DNA of 19,713 nt from Pleurotus ostreatus/Saccharomyces cerevisiae fusant (taxonomy: Eukaryota > Opisthokonta). Positions 15,301 to 19,713 of the stretch are shown one piece after another (the first letter of the stretch is position 1; every line of letters starts with the position of its first letter). The stretch lies in NCBI GenBank assembly GCA_024196135.1, contig JAMQCK010000579.1:1-19713 (forward strand), read 5' to 3'. The position numbers were made by a program, and so were the translations under genes. The notes beneath the pieces were generated by a model. The model saw only the letters and a program-made list of their open reading frames with translations. It ran no database searches and was not told the origin of the DNA.

Positions 15301-18300
15301 CGGGAGGCAGAGGGGAACCCGGAGCAGGACGAGGGCTCGGAGTCCGTCGAGGTGAGGTAGGGATGGACAGCTGGTTGGGGCTGAAGGGCACGCGGTTGCG
15401 CGCGCCAGGCGTCTGCGAAGCCGTCGGGTAGCTGAAGTACGACGAGACCACCCTTTCCTTCTCGCCTTCCGGAGAAGTAGGCAACGGGACGCCTGCCGCG
15501 AACGCGATGCCGGGTGAGCCGGCGACGCCCTCCGCAGGCGATGTCGGCAGAGGCACCCGTGCCGCGAGCGTTGTCGGGGTAAGAGCATGTGAAGAAGAGG
15601 TACCCCCAAGAGTCGGCGAAAACATCGGGATTGGCGACTGGGTCTCTTCCGGGAGACCTTCCAGGGTGCTCGGTACGCTGCCATCGTGCTGGAAGCCTGT
15701 CGTTCGCCATGTTGCATCGCTGGTGCCGCGCGCGCGAGATGCACTGAAGGAGGATCCTGTGAAGAGCGTGAGTACGACGTCTAGCAGGTTATGACAGCAT
15801 CGCAATAGCCTTGAGGCCGGTGTACGTATGGACGGCGATCAAGGGAAAATGAACCGCAGCAAGGAAAAGAGCGACGTGAAGGGGGTAAGGGAAGGATGTA
15901 GTCCGGGATTGTACTAGGAGCAGGAATTGGAATAGCGTTGAAGAGAACAGATAGCAAATCGGATAACAAAACAAGGGGAAACCCCAGATATAGCTACGAG
16001 AACAAGAGGAAGGAACAATAACGAGAACACGAGGCGAAGTGGGGTGTAGGGTGAACGCATGCGTAGGTGATGCGATCGTCAGGGCCGCTGTGGGTCATGA
16101 TGTGCACAGCATGGTTGAATGGGAAGGACGAGAAGGAGCACAAAGGGAACAGTTGGATGGGGTAGACACCGGGTACTTGCGATCCCCATAAGTACAATAG
16201 CGTGCGCAGAACATAAGGACATCCCGATTTAGAAGTTGAACATGCGACACGGGACTGGCATTGTATAGTAGAGCTCTGCTCGACGAAAGTAAAGTTGTGG
16301 TAGGTAGTAGATCCACGAAAACAAGCAAGAGATTCCAGATCACAAATCAAAGATGGAAACAGATAACAGAGCAATGAAATCAGGACAGATCATCGACGGT
16401 ACCCACCTCCAACGCTGCTCGGTGCACCACCTACCGAACCTCCGCCGGTGCTCGTGTCGGTAGCGTTGCCGCCGGCACCACCACCAGCAGAGCCGTCGTC
16501 TCGTCCTATGGCTGTCGTTAGTATGTGTATCAGTCCAACAATCAGACAGTAGCTCACGGTCACGGTCACCACGGGACCGGCTCTTGCTCTTATCTGTCGA
16601 GCCCTTCTTGGACGTGTACGCCATGACCTACGACAGTCATTATATGCGTCCTCAGGCCAATATCAGGATACTCACCGTCCGAAGCGCCCTGATTTGCAAG
16701 CCGCGCTCGCCGCAAAGGGTTGCGACCTCATACACGCCCACGCTGTTCGAGTTTCCCAGCGCGCAGTGCATAGCATGCCGAACGAGCGCGCGCAGATGCG
16801 CCATACCACCGGACTCCTCCTCGCCTTCCTCGCCATCGTCTGCGCAGACACGGCTGAGGATGAGCAACTGACTCAACACCGCCGGCGCGTGCTGAAGAGG
16901 CGTAACAAGCGCCAACGTATACAAATACTGCAACAGCGCCACCACGACCTATCGAAAAAGGCCCCAGTCAGCATCTCCTATCCTCAATACAAGGACCACC
17001 TACCGGATACGGCGCCGGCACATTGAAGGACCTCGGCATCAGCCTCGGATCCCTTGCGCCATCGGCATCGCCGTCAAACATGCTCGCACCCCGGGGCGTT
17101 AGGCCCGCGCCCACACCGAGCTCCTCGTCCTCGTCGATGCCACTGGGGCCGGCTTTGAGAGGGACGTGCATGCGGTTGGGCGGCATGCTGGCCGCTGTGC
17201 GGCGTGCGCGCTCGACAAAGCCTTCCATCTGTCGTCGGAACCACGGCCATCTCGACTCAAGGATCTAGGAGGCTCTGGTCAGTGAATGTTCAAATTAGTG
17301 TCAGTGATGAAAATTACCTTCCGACTGCAAGCCACCTTCCTGCCGTCTTCGCATACAAGCCAGAAATCTGCAGCAACGCCTGCCTCGAGCGCCCTTAAAC
17401 CAAGGAGCTGCGCAGACAGCACGACAGATGAAGCGGAGGTTGGTGTCAAAGGCGAAGTGAGCGCTGCATTGACCGTCAGTAAAATGGCAAGGATTTATCT
17501 TGCAACCAACTCGCCTCCCATGGGCAGCGGAAGCGCTGGATTTGGGGGTATCCGAGCCTTTGGCGGGCTATACACGCCAAACGCCTCCAAATCGACGACA
17601 GCGACGTGCTAATGAGTTCGAAAATCAGCAAATGCGATCCCCCCCAAGCCAACTGCTTTCCAATATCTCACCTCCCAGCTCAGCAACCGCTTGTTGTAAT
17701 CGTCGACCAGATTACCAGCTCGGTCTCCAAAGATCAGCAACCTATCTGGCGCCGACCCATGCGCGGGGACCAACACGGAGCGGAACCAACTACCGCTCTG
17801 TAGAACAGAGCCACAGTCAATCCGCGACCTACAAACGGAAAGTGCAATTAGCGCTCAGAATTAAAGAAATAGATATTCAAAATTGAAAGACTCTCGGCAC
17901 TGCGGCTGGCGGTATCAAGGCCCTCGGGAGCCGCCCTAGTCCCCGTCGCATCGCCAAAATCCCCGTCACCTCGTCGGCTAGGTGATCTTGACAGACGCCA
18001 CAGATGACTCCTACTAAAAGCAGAAGATATCGAAACAGAACCTCCAACTCACCAACTCATCCCCTTCCCGCCGCCTCCGAGATGCAACGCCCAGATCGAA
18101 AAGCTCTGGAAGCTGTGTGCAAGGTACGTGCCGCATAGCAACAGGTGCCCGCCGAGGAGGAAGCCGCCAGGGAAACGCAGGCCGGGCGGGAGGGGCATGT
18201 CCTGCTGCGCAGGGTGTTAGCTATCTGCTCGCGTTGGGTTTATGACAACTATTGGTTCATGACGAATTGAAAAGGCCGGATGGATGGGATGGGTGGATAG

Positions 18301-19713
18301 CCGGAGGTAGTAGGGCCCCGGAGAACGGGATGGTAGGATTCCGGAGGGCGGGAGGTGTCAGAGGTAGTGAGGGAGGCGGGAGGCGGTTTGAACATGTTGC
18401 AACGGGAAAATTATGAGGGATCGGCAGTGTGGAGTAGGAGGGCACCTAAGAGACGGGATAGGGGTGATGTTATGGATTCTTGATGAATGGATGGCGGGAG
18501 AAGCAACGGAGGTGAATTCGAGGGCTCAGAAAAATCGTACACACCTTCCTCCCCTCTTGCATCGCCGCGCTCAAGTCGCGCACCGCGAACGACCCATCCG
18601 GCCGCGGCGTTAACACCTCCAGCTCGCGCTTCACGTCGGTGAACTACCCGAGCCAAGCCGCGCAGCCGAGCACGAATCACGATTTGGTTCCGTAAGGCGC
18701 CAGCAGAGATAGGAGGGCGCGCAGCACATGGCGGGAGCGGAGGAAAATCCCAAGAGGCAGCCGAGGGGGGATGACAGGCACGAGCGCAGAGAAAGGAATT
18801 CCTCGTCAGTGTAAAGATCGCGTTGCGTGGGCCGCAGGTACGCACATTGTAGTTGCTGTATACCCAGATCTCGCTGCCGCCGACGCCGTGAGGGCGCCGT
18901 CCGGAGTCGTGCTGTTCCGCGCCCTCGGGCTTGTCATCATCTATAGGAGGAGAGGGGCTGTCGGGGTCCTCGACGTCTTGGTATGGAAGATGGACGAGCG
19001 CGCGGGCGTTGGTAGCTTCTGGTGTGTCGGGGCAGGTCGGCTGGCCGAAGGGGTTCGCGTCGCTGTGATCAGCTCCGAGGAGGGCGTCTGGAAGCTCGTC
19101 GAGGGGATATCGCACACGGGAGGGTGAAGATACCGCGACCGAGCGGTATGTGCCGCAGTGGCGATTGTATGGCTGGCGCTGGACCCATCTGCCGGCACGC
19201 AGATCGAAGACGCAGATATCGTCCAGCCATGTGTTGTAGTAGTCTTGCCCACCGATAATGTATAGGTTGTGGCCTGTGACGCTGGATAGATGCGCATAGC
19301 GGGCACGCGGTGCGAGGGAAGCGTCTGAAACGTGCGCAGTAAGGTCAGTAAATCGGGCGCGCTGCAATGTGGGGGGACGTACCATCAGGTGCAGCACTTG
19401 TCTGACCAGTTCCCCCGAGTCCTACACCGCCTCCTAGCTCCGTCCAGTGTCCGGTCTGGGTATCGAAGGCGTGCAGGTCGGCGAGTACGCAGAGATCGTC
19501 CGGGTTCGCAGTGCGCTCCGCAGAGTCGGCCGCACTCATACCGCCGAAGACTAGAAGCCAGCGCCCTGCGAACGCATCTGATGAGTGGAAGTACCGAGCG
19601 CGCGGAGCGCGTGAGGGGGGCGACGCTGGTGTGATCGCTTCCCAGGTGAACGTCTGTGTGTCGAACGCCCAGAGGTCTGCAACCATGCGGCGCTCCTGGA
19701 CCAGGCGCCCACC
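12377..19713 (-). CDS. Kelch-repeat/BTB protein with a long disordered Ser/Pro-rich tail (5' end outside window)
   Basis: Thirteen visible exons on the minus strand: 19383-19713 (open at the edge), 18846-19324, 18545-18643, 18053-18201, 17672-17828, 17515-17608, 17318-17463, 17004-17264, 16676-16948, 16558-16627, 16407-16505, 14086-15756 and 12377-14037. They give 1829 codons plus TGA, in frame throughout. Residues 1-440 are kelch-like blades: RWLLVFGGMSAAD, NLYIIGGQDYYNTWLDDICVFDL, EIWVYSNYNFTDVKRELEV and DRLLIFGDRAGNLVDDYN. A BTB domain follows, about 470-690: ADFWLVCEDGRKVACSRK, ILESRWPWFRRQM, ALLQYLYTLAL and GVYEVATLCGERGLQIRALRTVM. The last ~1100 residues are low-complexity, with many SP/TP sites, a repeated VPLPTSP-EG motif, and a basic helix (AKRIAKQEARIRRERLAEDL) near the C-terminus. 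Kelch plus BTB recalls LZTR1-type Ras regulators and fission-yeast Ral2; that link is inference. The join from 16407 to 15756 (650-nt intron) is the weakest step; reading through ends the protein at 16390 as GGGYRR. Confidence 0.75.
15757..16406 (-). other. Long pyrimidine-rich intron (or gap between two genes)
   Basis: This 650-nt stretch between kelch-BTB exons is rich in C and T on the gene strand and has stops in all gene-strand frames. It starts with GTGGGT and ends CTCTTCACAG, and the phases match (G|GA). Other introns of this gene are 48-63 nt, with a few of 202, 224 and 343 nt. If it is not an intron, it would be the terminator and promoter between a kelch-BTB gene ending at 16390 and a separate Ser/Pro-rich gene. 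The latter has no good ATG near 15805: that reading frame opens with TTG there. Confidence 0.5.

Noticed and set aside
12377..15805. Intronless stand-alone gene for the Ser/Pro-rich protein
   Set aside because: Its frame begins with TTG, not ATG; a strong acceptor lies at 15757; and a phase-matched upstream exon series encodes kelch and BTB domains. Kept only as an alternative.
16558..16624. Gene start at the ATG of MAYTSKKGSTDKSKS
   Set aside because: The ATG lies three bases after a good acceptor (GTCGTAG) and continues the BTB exon in phase (LRT|VMAYTS), so it is an internal Met.
18257..18544. Coding sequence in the 343-nt intron of the kelch gene
   Set aside because: The frames are C/T-rich without motifs, and flanking exons join in phase without it.

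Overview
The window looks like nuclear DNA of a filamentous basidiomycete, probably an Agaricomycete. It is GC-rich, its genes are broken by many introns of about 48-60 nt with GT..AG ends, and intergenic gaps are mostly 0.2-0.7 kb. It carries a non-LTR retrotransposon with a Tad1-like layout. No rRNA, tRNA, CRISPR array or bacterial operon signal was seen. All real genes lie on the minus strand, so transcription runs right to left. Every exon structure below was spliced by eye from the sequence; in each complete gene the exon lengths sum to a multiple of three.

Layout from low to high coordinates: (1) the 5' end of an unrecognised gene leaving the left edge (1-183); (2) a mitochondrial CitE/CLYBL-like lyase in eight exons, one only 16 nt long (428-1915); (3) chorismate mutase ARO7 in four exons (2341-3556); (4) a small ER protein disulfide isomerase with CGHC and a C-terminal KDEL in six exons (4204-5485), whose promoter holds ER-stress-type sites; (5) a complete LINE (5956-12152) with an 18-bp perfect target-site duplication, ORF1 (zinc knuckles), ORF2 (endonuclease, reverse transcriptase, RNase H), a 3' hairpin and a CAT-repeat tail; (6) a very large kelch-BTB gene with a long disordered Ser/Pro-rich tail (12377 to beyond the right edge), with 13 visible exons.

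The LINE inserted into what was an intergenic gap of roughly 0.7 kb between the kelch-BTB gene and the PDI gene, in the same orientation as both. It now separates the PDI promoter from its former upstream neighbour. Both LINE ORFs are open and the duplication is perfect, so the insertion looks young. The host genes have no evident shared pathway: amino-acid biosynthesis (ARO7), CoA-thioester metabolism (CLYBL-like), ER protein folding (PDI) and a kelch-BTB adaptor.

The least explained signal is a structured palindromic module of about 63-81 bp that occurs three times inside the LINE: in the ORF1 N-terminal linker, in the ORF2 endonuclease-RT linker, and in the 3' UTR. Stems are kept while sequences differ, including a two-pair compensatory swap. 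Other points of note are the -1 overlap of ORF1 and ORF2 with an endonuclease residue encoded upstream of the first ORF2 AUG, a probable GC-AG intron, and a 3n stop-free intron.
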